Shown here in pieces: positions 26,101 to 33,556 of a stretch of DNA of 64,000 nt; position 1 is the stretch's first letter, and each line of letters opens with the position of its first letter. The notes below the pieces were generated by a model, which made no database searches, was not told the DNA's origin, and saw only the letters and a program-made list of their open reading frames with translations. A program made the position numbers and the translations under genes. The stretch spans positions 8,488,425-8,552,424 of the forward strand of contig NZ_JAQNDM010000002.1 of assembly GCF_028368975.1 (NCBI RefSeq), read 5' to 3'. This DNA is from Stigmatella ashevillena. Lineage in GTDB: Bacteria > Myxococcota > Myxococcia > Myxococcales > Myxococcaceae.

Positions 26101-26387
26101 AGGACAGCGTGGTGTCGCTGACCATGGACGTGTTCAACCTCTTCAACTTCCAGACGGCGGCCTCCGTGGATGAGACGTACACGTTCCGGAACGTCTACCC
26201 GGTCGTGGGCGGAACGGAAGCGGACCTGCCGACCCGGGTGCAGATCAACACGAACAATGCGGCTGCGGACGCGGAGACCCCGCGGTACCTCACCGATTCT
26301 GCCGAGGACGTGAACCCCAACTTCCGGAACGCGCGGACGTACCAGGCGCCTCGTCAGTTCCGCTTCGGCGTCCGTTACACCTTCTAA
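23160..26387 (+). CDS. TonB-dependent receptor, Oar-like
   Basis: A 1075-residue outer-membrane protein. Signal peptide (ETGVVLLAGLLFGSAAMAQ) is followed by a carboxypeptidase regulatory-like beta-sandwich domain (about 30-110, with GQYRIPQLPPGVYTLRF). Next comes a plug domain (GFTVDGLSTNDPAFG, RATGGVINAVTRSGSNEFHG). The barrel ends in the outer-membrane signature RFGVRYTF with terminal Phe. The domain order is that of Oar, an abundant myxobacterial outer-membrane protein linked to development and protein secretion. High-abundance codon use and a strong promoter fit heavy expression. Whether it exports or imports a substrate is not known. Confidence 0.92.
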   Translation: MRLTRVLRETGVVLLAGLLFGSAAMAQSSGVIIGTVVNADPAANKASLADVVVTATSPNLQGEQTVVTDAQGQYRIPQLPPGVYTLRFDSQGYKPFARSDIQLRLNRTIRVNVELLPEAFTELIELTGAPPTIDIGSTTQGVNVDQEFVRRIAVNRPGGKGGAARSFDSLAELAPGAQNDQFGVSVNGASSPENGFTVDGLSTNDPAFGINGSALSVEFVQDVSIITGGYLPEFGRATGGVINAVTRSGSNEFHGSVFGNWTPGALEGNRTIALNAGSVITGNNELKNLGDFGATLGGPIIKDRLWFFAGVIPSFTRYTHTRGINYYQFDEAGEPILDENGDQTVAPIEGAERKYFADSRSIQYLGKLTYLINQDHNLAVSVNGTPASTGGRGKLTINPQSGGLPAAQARRPSDIGLAEITSGATSVGLKYAGSFMEKKLLVDVNAGWFHQVASTLPVDGSEVGDIYGSGLAGYAIADYVKPRSLSYFENLGATATVCDAADSEDPIRCPVNAYRVGGPGLLTDGSLNRYQANAKATYLLNALGSHVFKAGVDIELLAYNQKKSYSGGVAFEEQDLTGLIDRRTGETLDEVYGWFDGRRYGIQTSPDTAQVLPFLESNTRSNTIGGFLQDSWTIANRVTLNLGFRYDVQQVYGADEKLALVLPNQWSPRLGAIVDPLANGRMKFFFNFARYYEQVPLNLADRQFPPEKQYYAYRVAPTTEGGTDGCDPSTQAGQQSGCANEDYVAATPENGRNPSRLYGGGKSEPTPVDPDLKPQSSNEYVVGGEYEVVTNTRFGANYTHRNMGAVMEDMSRDNGATYFIGNPGEGFAGEFPKAQRDYDAVTLYLNRNFSNGWLAQASYTWSRLYGNYPGLFRPETGQLDPNITADFDLIELLDNRTGLLPFDRTHSVKLFGAKEIVFTNAFSANVGVSYRGNSGTPINYLGAHPRYGTDEAFILERGAGGRTPWINIIDSNVGVNYRVSKDSVVSLTMDVFNLFNFQTAASVDETYTFRNVYPVVGGTEADLPTRVQINTNNAAADAETPRYLTDSAEDVNPNFRNARTYQAPRQFRFGVRYTF

Positions 26388-26419
26388 CGCTCAGCTCCGA
26401 GACGGGAATCCAGAGAGTC

Positions 26420-27130
26420 ATGATCAAGAACATCGTTTCCACCGTGACCGTCCTGGCCAGCGCGAGCCTGCTGCTGGCAGGCTGCGACCAGCCGAGCGCC
26501 GGATGCATCGTTCAGGATTCATCCAGTTGGTACGCGAAGTATGACCTGAAGGAAGGCCAGACCATCTCCGATGCTTGCCGTCCCCTGGTTCCTCAGGGCG
26601 AACTGGTCGGTGTCTTCAAGTACGTGGACCCCGAGGTCGCCGACTCGGGCGTGCTCACCCTGCGGCCTGCGGCCCTGGCCTCCCGCTCCCTGCGGGACCC
26701 GAGCTTCAACAACCCGAAGGAGGGCGTCTATCCCCAGACGGCCATCGCCGACCTGGAGTCAGACCCGGATGCGGATGACTTCTGCGGAACGTCCAACTGG
26801 AAGCCGGCCTCGGTGACGGCCACGGCGACCTCCACCGTAGCCGCCACGGACATCTCCTACGCGTACAACAACGTGAAGGTGTTCGCCCGGCCGGACGCTC
26901 CCGGAACGCAGATGACGGGGGATGTCTCCTACAGCCGGACGGAGAATGGGGTCACCTGCACCGCACAGATGGTGATGCGGGCCATGTGGCCGGCCGTTGC
27001 CTGCAATCCCGACAACGCGGACAGCTGCGGTCCTAGCGCGCGCATCAACCCGGCCTTCGCCGTGGTGTGCGATCCGGTGTTGAAGTACTGCGTGCCGTCC
27101 AAGCCGATTCCGTCCTTCAAGGACGAGTGA
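26420..27130 (+). CDS. Lipoprotein co-transcribed with the Oar-like receptor
   Basis: A 236-residue lipoprotein (ASLLLAGC lipobox, Cys near 22) starting 33 bp after the receptor gene. The mature part is beta-rich with several Cys that could form disulfides (CNPDNADSC, CDPVLKYC). No family is recognised. Position in the operon suggests it is a surface or periplasmic partner of the receptor. Confidence 0.7.
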   Translation: MIKNIVSTVTVLASASLLLAGCDQPSAGCIVQDSSSWYAKYDLKEGQTISDACRPLVPQGELVGVFKYVDPEVADSGVLTLRPAALASRSLRDPSFNNPKEGVYPQTAIADLESDPDADDFCGTSNWKPASVTATATSTVAATDISYAYNNVKVFARPDAPGTQMTGDVSYSRTENGVTCTAQMVMRAMWPAVACNPDNADSCGPSARINPAFAVVCDPVLKYCVPSKPIPSFKDE

Positions 27131-27153
27131 TTCCGGCTCAAACTGTTTGACCG

Positions 27154-27196
27154 CAGCCCCGGCTGCCCTCCCGTTGGGAGTGGCCGCTCGGGGCTG
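27154..27196 (+). terminator. Hairpin terminator after the Oar operon
   Basis: CAGCCCCG (27154-27161) pairs with CGGGGCTG (27189-27196), with a smaller CTCCC/GGGAG stem inside. A T-rich TGGTGTTTG follows. Confidence 0.6.
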
Positions 27197-27233
27197 TGGT
27201 GTTTGAAGGGAACAGGGTTTTCATCGGAGGCGC

Positions 27234-28835
27234 ATGGAGGGCCGGTACTCACTCGTTGAAGCGGTGCGCGCGCGGTTGGGCGAAGAGCAGGGGACGCTCT
27301 TCAAGGAGGCGCCCTACCGGGTGGCCCTGTGCTACCCGAGCCCCTACCACGTGGGGATGAGCTCCCTCGGTTACCAGACAATCTACCGGGAGCTTCACGC
27401 CCATCCGGAGGTCACCGCCGAACGGGTGTTTCTTCCGGAGGATGTGGAGGCATACCGCCGGACCCGGACGCCGCTCTTCACCTACGAGTCCGCGGCGCAT
27501 GTCTCGGGCTTGCCCATGCTGGCCTTCTCGGTGGCGTATGAGCTGGAGCTCACCGGGCTCTTCACGATGCTGGAGCTGGCGGGGTTGCCCGTTCTCCGAG
27601 AAGAGCGGACGGCACAGCACCCGCTGATCATCGCGGGAGGGCCGCTGACCTTTTCGAATCCGGACCCGCTGGAACCCTTTGTGGATGTGCTGCTTCAAGG
27701 GGAGGCGGAGGAACTCGTCCATACCTTGATGGACGCCGCCCTCTCGATGGATCGGGAGGCCTTGCTGGAGGATCTGGCGCGGCGGCCCGGCTTCCTGGTG
27801 CCTGGGCGGGGAGGCAAGCGCTACTTCGTCGCCAAGGCGATGGATGCCCGGCTTCCGGCCCGGTCGCAGATCATCACCCCCCATACCGAGCTGCGCTCGA
27901 TGTTCCTCATCGAACCGGAGCGGGGCTGCTCCCGGGGGTGTCACTATTGTGTGATGCGCCGGACCACCAACGGGGGGATGCGGACCGTGCCGCCCGAGCG
28001 GGTGCTGTCGCTCATTCCGGAGCATGCCCGGCGCGTGGGTCTGGTGGGTGCGGCCGTGACCGACCACCCGCGCATCGTCGAGCTGCTGCGGACGCTCGTG
28101 GACGCGGGGCGCGAGGTGGGCGTGTCCTCGTTGCGCGCGGACCGGCTCACCCAGGAGTTGGTGGACACGCTGCGCCGGGGAGGCGCTTCCAACCTCACGG
28201 TGGCCGCGGATGGCTCCTCCCAGCGGATGCGCGACCTGGTGGACCGCAAGCACTCGGAGGAGCAGATCCTCCGCGCGGCGAACTTTGCGCGGACCGCGGG
28301 CCTCAAGCAGCTCAAGGTCTACAACGTCGTCGGTCTTCCCCTCGAGGAGGATGCGGACGTGGATGAGCTCATCCGCTTCACGGCCGAGCTGTCGCGCATC
28401 ATTCCCGTGGCGCTGGGCGTGGCCCCCTTCGTGGCCAAGCGGAACACCCCGATGGATGGCGCGCCCTTCGCGGGCATTCGCGAGGTGGATGCGAAGCTGG
28501 ATCGGTTGAGGCGGGGGCTTCGCGGACGGGCGGAGGTCCGCCCCACTTCGGCCCGGTGGGCCTGGGTGGAGTACATGCTCGCCCAATGTGGACCCGAGGC
28601 GGGGCTGGCCGCCCTGGATGCCTGGAAGGCCGGGGCGGGGTTCGCTGCCTTCAAGCGCGCCTTCGAGGCCCGCGGGTGCGTGCCGTACCTGGCCCGCCGG
28701 GTGGAGGATGGCCGGAGAAATCCCACGGTGTGGCCCACCGTGCCTCAGGTGGCCCCACTCGCGGCCAATGCTCTGCTAGAAGGCCCGCTGGCGTCGGCGG
28801 ACGGCGCGATGAGGAGACGCAGCGTTGAGCACTGA
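27234..28835 (+). CDS. Radical SAM protein with B12-binding-like N-terminal domain
   Basis: A 533-residue protein. The N-terminal half resembles a cobalamin-binding Rossmann domain (RVALCYPSPYHVGMSSLGY, LIIAGGPLTFSNPDPLEPFVD). The radical SAM domain carries the iron-sulfur ligands as CSRGCHYC (about residues 231-238). The layout is that of the TIGR03960 group of radical SAM proteins, whose substrate is unknown. GGAGG lies 4 nt before ATG. The following gene overlaps by 11 bp and is likely a partner. Confidence 0.82.
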   Translation: MEGRYSLVEAVRARLGEEQGTLFKEAPYRVALCYPSPYHVGMSSLGYQTIYRELHAHPEVTAERVFLPEDVEAYRRTRTPLFTYESAAHVSGLPMLAFSVAYELELTGLFTMLELAGLPVLREERTAQHPLIIAGGPLTFSNPDPLEPFVDVLLQGEAEELVHTLMDAALSMDREALLEDLARRPGFLVPGRGGKRYFVAKAMDARLPARSQIITPHTELRSMFLIEPERGCSRGCHYCVMRRTTNGGMRTVPPERVLSLIPEHARRVGLVGAAVTDHPRIVELLRTLVDAGREVGVSSLRADRLTQELVDTLRRGGASNLTVAADGSSQRMRDLVDRKHSEEQILRAANFARTAGLKQLKVYNVVGLPLEEDADVDELIRFTAELSRIIPVALGVAPFVAKRNTPMDGAPFAGIREVDAKLDRLRRGLRGRAEVRPTSARWAWVEYMLAQCGPEAGLAALDAWKAGAGFAAFKRAFEARGCVPYLARRVEDGRRNPTVWPTVPQVAPLAANALLEGPLASADGAMRRRSVEH

Positions 28836-29736
28836 GCGCGTGGACAAGGCATGGCAGACCAAGGGCCTCCAGGGGTATTCGACCGAGGCCATCCTCGGCA
28901 CCCTGGGGCACTATGGGGCGCCCGTCACCGAGGCTGACTTCCGGACGCTGTCCGAGACGGTCTGGCCCGCGGACATCGCCCAGCAGTGGGGAGCCAAGTG
29001 GAAGGGCACGGGCCCTTTCAAGATCTTCCCCTTCGGCGCGGCCGAGGAACTGTGGCGCCGATGGGTTCCCGATCGTCTCGCGCCGAGAGATTTGTCGGAG
29101 AGCCTGGTCGAGGTGATGAGGTCGGCGGTGACGTTGCTGGGCGGCACCCCGGATGCGCCCCTCGGGGCCGCGTTCGAGCGGATGAACGCCGTGCGCCAGA
29201 AGGTCCCTCTGGACGACAAGGGCCAGCCCAAGCTCCCGTTCATCGAGCGTGCGCTCGGGGTCTTCAACGAGAAGGTCGCCGAGACGTTCGACTCGCTCGC
29301 CGAGTCGCTCACGAAGGCGGGGCATGTGCAGCACGGCGAGGCCTTCGCGGAGATGGAAGAGTTCCTGCTGCCCGAGCGCCGGGGCATTGCCAGCGCCATC
29401 GTCCGTGCCTCCAAGGGCGAGCGCGAGCCGGCCATCGCCGCGCTGGAGCAGATCATCCAGGACACCTCCCGGACCCCGTTGTCCCGGTTGCTCTCCGTGG
29501 ATGGGTTGATCCACCTGGGCGCTTATCCGCAGGCGGCGAGCCATGCCCGGCCTGTCATGTTGCAGGCCGAGAAGGATGGAGACATCCACCTGGCGATCGA
29601 TCTCTGCTCGCGGTTGGAGCACATCTTCAAGGCCACGGGAGACCGGGCCGCGCAGTTGGAGGTGGTCCGGGACATGGATCGCCTCGGCGCGCTGCATGAC
29701 CAGGTCCACCCGGGTCATGGGCATCGGCACGGCTGA
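28825..29736 (+). CDS. Hypothetical protein coupled to the radical SAM gene
   Basis: A 303-residue protein starting at TTG inside the end of the previous gene, with GAGGAGA upstream. It looks soluble and helical; the C-terminal half (REPAIAALEQIIQDTSRTP, ATGDRAAQLEVVRDMDRL) looks like TPR-type helices. The last residues are His-rich (HPGHGHRHG) and could bind metal. No family is recognised. Confidence 0.65.
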   Translation: MSTERVDKAWQTKGLQGYSTEAILGTLGHYGAPVTEADFRTLSETVWPADIAQQWGAKWKGTGPFKIFPFGAAEELWRRWVPDRLAPRDLSESLVEVMRSAVTLLGGTPDAPLGAAFERMNAVRQKVPLDDKGQPKLPFIERALGVFNEKVAETFDSLAESLTKAGHVQHGEAFAEMEEFLLPERRGIASAIVRASKGEREPAIAALEQIIQDTSRTPLSRLLSVDGLIHLGAYPQAASHARPVMLQAEKDGDIHLAIDLCSRLEHIFKATGDRAAQLEVVRDMDRLGALHDQVHPGHGHRHG

Positions 29737-29742
29737 CGCGCG

Positions 29743-30339
29743 TTACTTGGCGTCTGTTCCCGTCGGAGCGAGGGCCTCGGTCTCGGGGCCCTCCTGGCCT
29801 CCGGCAGCCTGAGGGAGGGCGGCTTGCTTGGCCGCGCCCCGTTTCAAGGACACGCAGAGAACGCCCGGCACGGCATCGGCCACCTCGTGGCACGGAACCA
29901 CCGCGCCCACCGTGGTGTAGCGGATGGCGCCCGTCTTCGTGGTCGTGTGCTTGAGCGCATAGTCCTTGGCGCGCGGCAGAAACCACTCCCGGACGTTCTT
30001 CAGTGGCAGGGCGTGGAGCTGGGCCTGGGAGAGGAAGACGTAAACGAGCAGATCCGCGGCGCTGTAGAGGAAGCAGCCGGGCGTGTCCTTCTCCACGTTG
30101 GAGACCAGCTCGAACCAGTAGCGTCGGCGCGCCTGCCGGTCGCCCTTCACTTCGATGCCGCGCACCTCGCCCGAGGGCAGTTCCCAGAGCAGATCGACGC
30201 CCCGGTGCTGGAAGCGAGGGTCCTCTTGCACGTCATGAATGCGGGAGCCGGGCTCGGTTTCCAGCATCCAGGTCCGGGCGTGTTGCACGGCCCGGTCGGC
30301 CGCGCCCTGCACGCCCCTCATGCTGAAGCTGCGCACCAT
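29743..30339 (-). CDS. PD-(D/E)XK nuclease-like protein
   Basis: A 198-residue protein. Its N-terminal part has GVDLLWELPSGEVRGIEVKG, a D-x(n)-E-x-K arrangement typical of restriction-endonuclease-like folds (Asp near 49, Glu/Lys near 63-65). The next segments (FELVSNVEKDTPGCFLYSAA) fit the alternating helices and strands of that fold. The DNA or RNA target is unknown and no methyltransferase is nearby. The C-terminal ~35 residues are low-complexity. Confidence 0.55.
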   Translation of the reverse strand: MVRSFSMRGVQGAADRAVQHARTWMLETEPGSRIHDVQEDPRFQHRGVDLLWELPSGEVRGIEVKGDRQARRRYWFELVSNVEKDTPGCFLYSAADLLVYVFLSQAQLHALPLKNVREWFLPRAKDYALKHTTTKTGAIRYTTVGAVVPCHEVADAVPGVLCVSLKRGAAKQAALPQAAGGQEGPETEALAPTGTDAK

Positions 30340-30342
30340 CGC

Positions 30343-30900
30343 CTAGCGGCGCAGCTCGACGCCGGTGGCCACGAGTTGGACTTCACGCGGCTTTCCATCG
30401 CTGCCCCGGGGGACGATGGCGCCTTCTCCTTCGTAGTGCTTGGCGCGGGACTCGCTCAGCTCCGCCACCTTCACCACGCCCTCCACGCGGGCCGCGGAGC
30501 CCGCGGAATCCACGGGGACGAAGAAGCCGTAGTCCTTGAAGGTCACCCGGACCCCCGGGCTCTTGGCATCCTGGGACGAGGCCAGCTCCATCCAGCAGCC
30601 CTTCTTCTCGCAGGCCTTGCGCACCTTGCCCTCGAGGAGGACCGTCTTGCCGTCGTGCTCCTGGGGCTTGGCCAGCACGTCCGCCAGCTTCACCGCCGGG
30701 GCGCCCTTGAGGGGCTCTCCCCGCGTCAGGGTCCAGTCGCCCGTCGGCGCGGCGGCTTGCGGCGGGGGAGGGTGGTGACACTCCGCCTCGTCCGCCTTGG
30801 CCGGAGCCTTCTGGGCAGCGGGGGCGGAGGCGGGCGCACCGGCCAGCGCCACGCAGGGAACGGCGATCAGCATCAGCAAGGCGGAACGGAGCGTCTTCAT
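30343..30900 (-). CDS. Exported DUF4920-type protein
   Basis: A 185-residue protein with a signal peptide (ALLMLIAVPCVALAGAPA) and a Pro/Ala-rich, His-containing linker (ECHHPPPPQ). The DUF4920-like domain has DGKTVLLEGKVRKACEKKGCWMEL, with a CxxxxC pair that may bind metal or form a disulfide. The function of the family is unknown. It is convergent with no gene at its end and divergent from the DUF2752 gene. Confidence 0.7.
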   Translation of the reverse strand: MKTLRSALLMLIAVPCVALAGAPASAPAAQKAPAKADEAECHHPPPPQAAAPTGDWTLTRGEPLKGAPAVKLADVLAKPQEHDGKTVLLEGKVRKACEKKGCWMELASSQDAKSPGVRVTFKDYGFFVPVDSAGSAARVEGVVKVAELSESRAKHYEGEGAIVPRGSDGKPREVQLVATGVELRR

Positions 30901-30990
30901 GCCCCAGCGAATAGCCCAAAAGTCTTTGTCCGGGCAAGACAGGCGCCCCCCGCAGTCCACTCCGGCACAGCTTCCAGGTAGAGTCCCTTC

Positions 30991-31422
30991 GTGAAGGTTT
31001 TTTTCCCTCCTCCCAATCGCCGGTTCGGCCCCGTGGATGTGCTGGGCCTGGTGGGTCTGACCGGGCTGCTCATTGGCCGCTACGTCCCCGTGGCGAAGCT
31101 CATTCCCTTCTGGGGCTGCATCCTGCGCGAGACGACAGGCTGGCCCTGCCTCGGCTGTGGGCTGACCCGGGTGGCGGACCGTGTGGCCCACTTCAACTTC
31201 ATCGGGGCCTGGGAAGCCAACCCCATGGGGACGGTGGCCGCGCTCCTGTTCGCGCTGGCCGCGGTGGTGATGCTGTTGCACATGGCTTTCAAGATGCCGG
31301 TGCCCGAGTTGCAGCTCTCGCCCCGGGAGTGGACCTGGGTGCGCGTGGCCTTCCCCATCCTCCTCTTCGTCAACTACGCCTATGTGGTGGTGAAGACGAA
31401 GTTTCCTCACCTGCTGACCTGA
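30991..31422 (+). CDS. DUF2752 membrane protein
   Basis: A 143-residue inner-membrane protein with the DUF2752 hallmark WPCLGCGLTR near residue 50 and three hydrophobic helices. Function unknown. It uses a GTG start and is followed 8 bp later by plsY. Confidence 0.85.
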   Translation: MKVFFPPPNRRFGPVDVLGLVGLTGLLIGRYVPVAKLIPFWGCILRETTGWPCLGCGLTRVADRVAHFNFIGAWEANPMGTVAALLFALAAVVMLLHMAFKMPVPELQLSPREWTWVRVAFPILLFVNYAYVVVKTKFPHLLT

Positions 31423-31429
31423 GCCCCGC

Positions 31430-32008
31430 GTGCTCGCTGCCCTCATCCTGCTGGGTTACCTCGCGGGCTCCATCCCCTTTGGCGTCCTGGTGACGCGCTG
31501 GGCGCGGGGGGTGGATGTCCGCGCGGAGGGCAGCGGCAACATTGGCGCCACCAACGTGGCGCGGGTGGCCGGCAAGAAGGCGGGAGCGCTGGTGCTGGGG
31601 CTGGATGCGCTCAAGGGGGCGCTGCCCGTGCTGCTGACCTTGCAACTCATGCCGGGAGAGCCCCGGGCGCATGTGTCCGTCGGCCTGGCGGCGTTCCTCG
31701 GACACTGCTTTCCCGTGTGGCTGAAGCTGCGGGGAGGCAAAGGGGTGGCCACCGCGTTGGGCGTGTTGCTTGTCCTGGTGCCCTGGGCGGCGCTCGCGGG
31801 GGCCGCCGTGTATGGGGTGGTGGTCAAGGTGGCGCGGATGAGTTCCCTGGGCTCGCTCTCCGCGGGGGTGGCGGCCGTTGTCACCGCGGCCTTCACCGCC
31901 GCCGCCCCGGAGTACGCGTTCCTGTCAGGGCTCCTCTTCGCCTTCATGCTCTGGACGCACCGAGAGAACATTGGGCGCCTGCTTCGCCGGACCGAGCGCA
32001 GGTTCTGA
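31430..32008 (+). CDS. plsY: Acyl-phosphate:glycerol-3-phosphate acyltransferase
   Basis: A 192-residue polytopic protein with the three PlsY motifs: SIPFG near 14, GSGNIGATNVAR near 35-46, and KLRGGKGVATALG near 100. PlsY uses acyl-phosphate made by PlsX to acylate glycerol-3-phosphate, the first step of phospholipid synthesis. A GTG start is used. The 3' end overlaps the convergent methyltransferase gene by 84 bp. Confidence 0.93.
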   Translation: MLAALILLGYLAGSIPFGVLVTRWARGVDVRAEGSGNIGATNVARVAGKKAGALVLGLDALKGALPVLLTLQLMPGEPRAHVSVGLAAFLGHCFPVWLKLRGGKGVATALGVLLVLVPWAALAGAAVYGVVVKVARMSSLGSLSAGVAAVVTAAFTAAAPEYAFLSGLLFAFMLWTHRENIGRLLRRTERRF

Positions 32009-33178
32009 GCGGCCCTCCGCCCCCGGGCCCCCTCGGAATCCGAAGCGGTAGCCCAGCAATTCGCACTCGATGGGGCCGTTCCACATCTCTCGGCGGCTGG
32101 AGGGGCGTGCATGGAAGGCGCTCTCGAAGCCGGGATTGCCGGAGAGGATGTGGGCCCGCCAGCCGTCCAGCTCCTGGAAGTTCTCGCCGAGCTTGAAATA
32201 GAAGGACTTCATGCCCTTCTGTCCCCCCGTGCCGATGCGCTCTCCGTAGGGTGGGTTGGTCATGAGTAGACCTGCTGGCTTGGGCAGGGGCAGGGGCTTC
32301 GTGGCGTCGCCCTCGGCGACCTGGATCTCCTCGGAGAGCCGCGCTGCTTTGATGTTGCGGCGTGCCGCCTCCAGGGCTTCCGGGTCCTTGTCGAAGCCCA
32401 GGATGGGGAAGAGCACCTTGCGCTCGTTGCGGCGCGCATCCGCGCGCAGCTCCTCCAGCAGCTCCTTGGCGCGAGTCCCCTGGTGGGGCCAGCGCTCCAC
32501 CGCGAAGGACCGGCCGATGCCGGGCGCGCGGTGCCTTGCGATGAATCCCGCCTCGATGAGCAGCGTGCCGGAGCCGCACATGGGGTCCACCAGCGCCTCT
32601 TCGCCGGTGTAGTTCGCCGCGCGCAGCAGGGCTGCGGCCAGGGTCTCCTTGAGCGGGGCGGCGGTCGGCCGCACGCGGTAGCCGCGGCGGTTGAGGGGAT
32701 CGCCGCACAGGTCCAACGAGAGCGAGAGCTTCTCCCGGGCCAGGTGGGCGACCACGCTCACGTCCGGTTCGCGCGTGTTCACGTCCGGCCGGGCGCCCAG
32801 GACCCGGCGCATCCGGTCCACGAGGGCATCCTTGACCTTGAGCGCCACGAAGCCTGAGTGGCTGTGCTCGCTGTCGCGCAGCGTCGCTTCCACCGCGAAG
32901 GTGTGGTCCGGGGTGAGGTGCTCTTCCCAGGGCACGCTCGCCGCGGCGTCGTAGAGGCCTTCGGCTCCGCGCGCTTCGAACTCCCCGAGCGGGTAGAGGA
33001 CGCGCATGGCGATGCGGGACCAGAGACAGACCTGGAGGGCCTCATACAAGGTGGCGAGGAAGCGCACGCCCCCCCGGTCCTGACGGATGCGGCGTGCCCC
33101 CAGCTCGCGAAGCTCCTCGGCGAGGAGATCCTCGGTGCCGCGGGCAGTGGTGGCGAAAAGGGCGAGGCGTTCGGCCAT
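31925..33178 (-). CDS. RlmL/TrmG10-type THUMP-domain RNA methyltransferase
   Basis: A 417-residue protein with an N-terminal ferredoxin-like/THUMP region (about 1-165). The methyltransferase domain has the SAM motif DPMCGSGTLLIEAGF near 205 and the catalytic NPPY near 306. This class makes N2-methylguanosine in 23S rRNA (G2445, RlmL) or tRNA. The closest bacterial role is 23S rRNA. A ~40-residue low-complexity acidic tail overlaps plsY. Confidence 0.82.
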   Translation of the reverse strand: MAERLALFATTARGTEDLLAEELRELGARRIRQDRGGVRFLATLYEALQVCLWSRIAMRVLYPLGEFEARGAEGLYDAAASVPWEEHLTPDHTFAVEATLRDSEHSHSGFVALKVKDALVDRMRRVLGARPDVNTREPDVSVVAHLAREKLSLSLDLCGDPLNRRGYRVRPTAAPLKETLAAALLRAANYTGEEALVDPMCGSGTLLIEAGFIARHRAPGIGRSFAVERWPHQGTRAKELLEELRADARRNERKVLFPILGFDKDPEALEAARRNIKAARLSEEIQVAEGDATKPLPLPKPAGLLMTNPPYGERIGTGGQKGMKSFYFKLGENFQELDGWRAHILSGNPGFESAFHARPSSRREMWNGPIECELLGYRFGFRGGPGAEGRSEPALGPAKQAPNVLSVRPEHEGEEEP

Positions 33179-33219
33179 GATGCTTCGCCCTTAACGGACC
33201 TGGAGCCTCTTGGGAACGG

Positions 33220-33257
33220 AGAAGAGGTTCAGAAGAGGTTCAGAAGAGGTTCAGAGG
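33220..33257. repeat. Three tandem copies of an 11-bp unit
   Basis: AGAAGAGGTTC is repeated exactly three times (33220-33252) with a partial fourth copy, in the gap between two minus-strand genes. It may act in the leader of the methyltransferase gene or be plain slippage. Confidence 0.7.
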
Positions 33258-33261
33258 AGCC

Positions 33262-33546
33262 TCAATGGGCCACGAGCTCGTACATCGTGAAGGTGGCGTC
33301 CTCCTGGACTCCCCCGGAGGCCTTGGCGGCCTGGAAATCCTCCGACTGGAGGTAGGCCTTCAAGGCCTCCCTGTCCCGCCAGCGGGTGATGAGCAGGAAC
33401 TCCGGCTGGCGTTCGAAGGAGCGCAGCACTTCCAGGCCCAGAAAGCCCTCGTGCCGGTCCACGAGCCTCGAGCGACTCTGGAGCCGGGCGACCAGGGGCT
33501 CCAGCTGTTCCTCGGGGGGGCGGAAGCGGGAGATGGCGACGATCAT
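33262..33546 (-). CDS. Antibiotic-biosynthesis-monooxygenase (ABM) domain protein
   Basis: A 94-residue single-domain protein of the dimeric alpha/beta-barrel (ABM) fold: MIVAISRFRPPEEQ, GFLGLEVLRS, EFLLITRWRD and LKAYLQSEDF. The RWRD and His/Trp placements resemble haem-degrading or quinol-monooxygenase members, but the substrate cannot be read from the sequence. It lies directly before ftsK's end in the same direction. Confidence 0.75.
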   Translation of the reverse strand: MIVAISRFRPPEEQLEPLVARLQSRSRLVDRHEGFLGLEVLRSFERQPEFLLITRWRDREALKAYLQSEDFQAAKASGGVQEDATFTMYELVAH

Positions 33547-33556
33547 CTCCCGGAGA

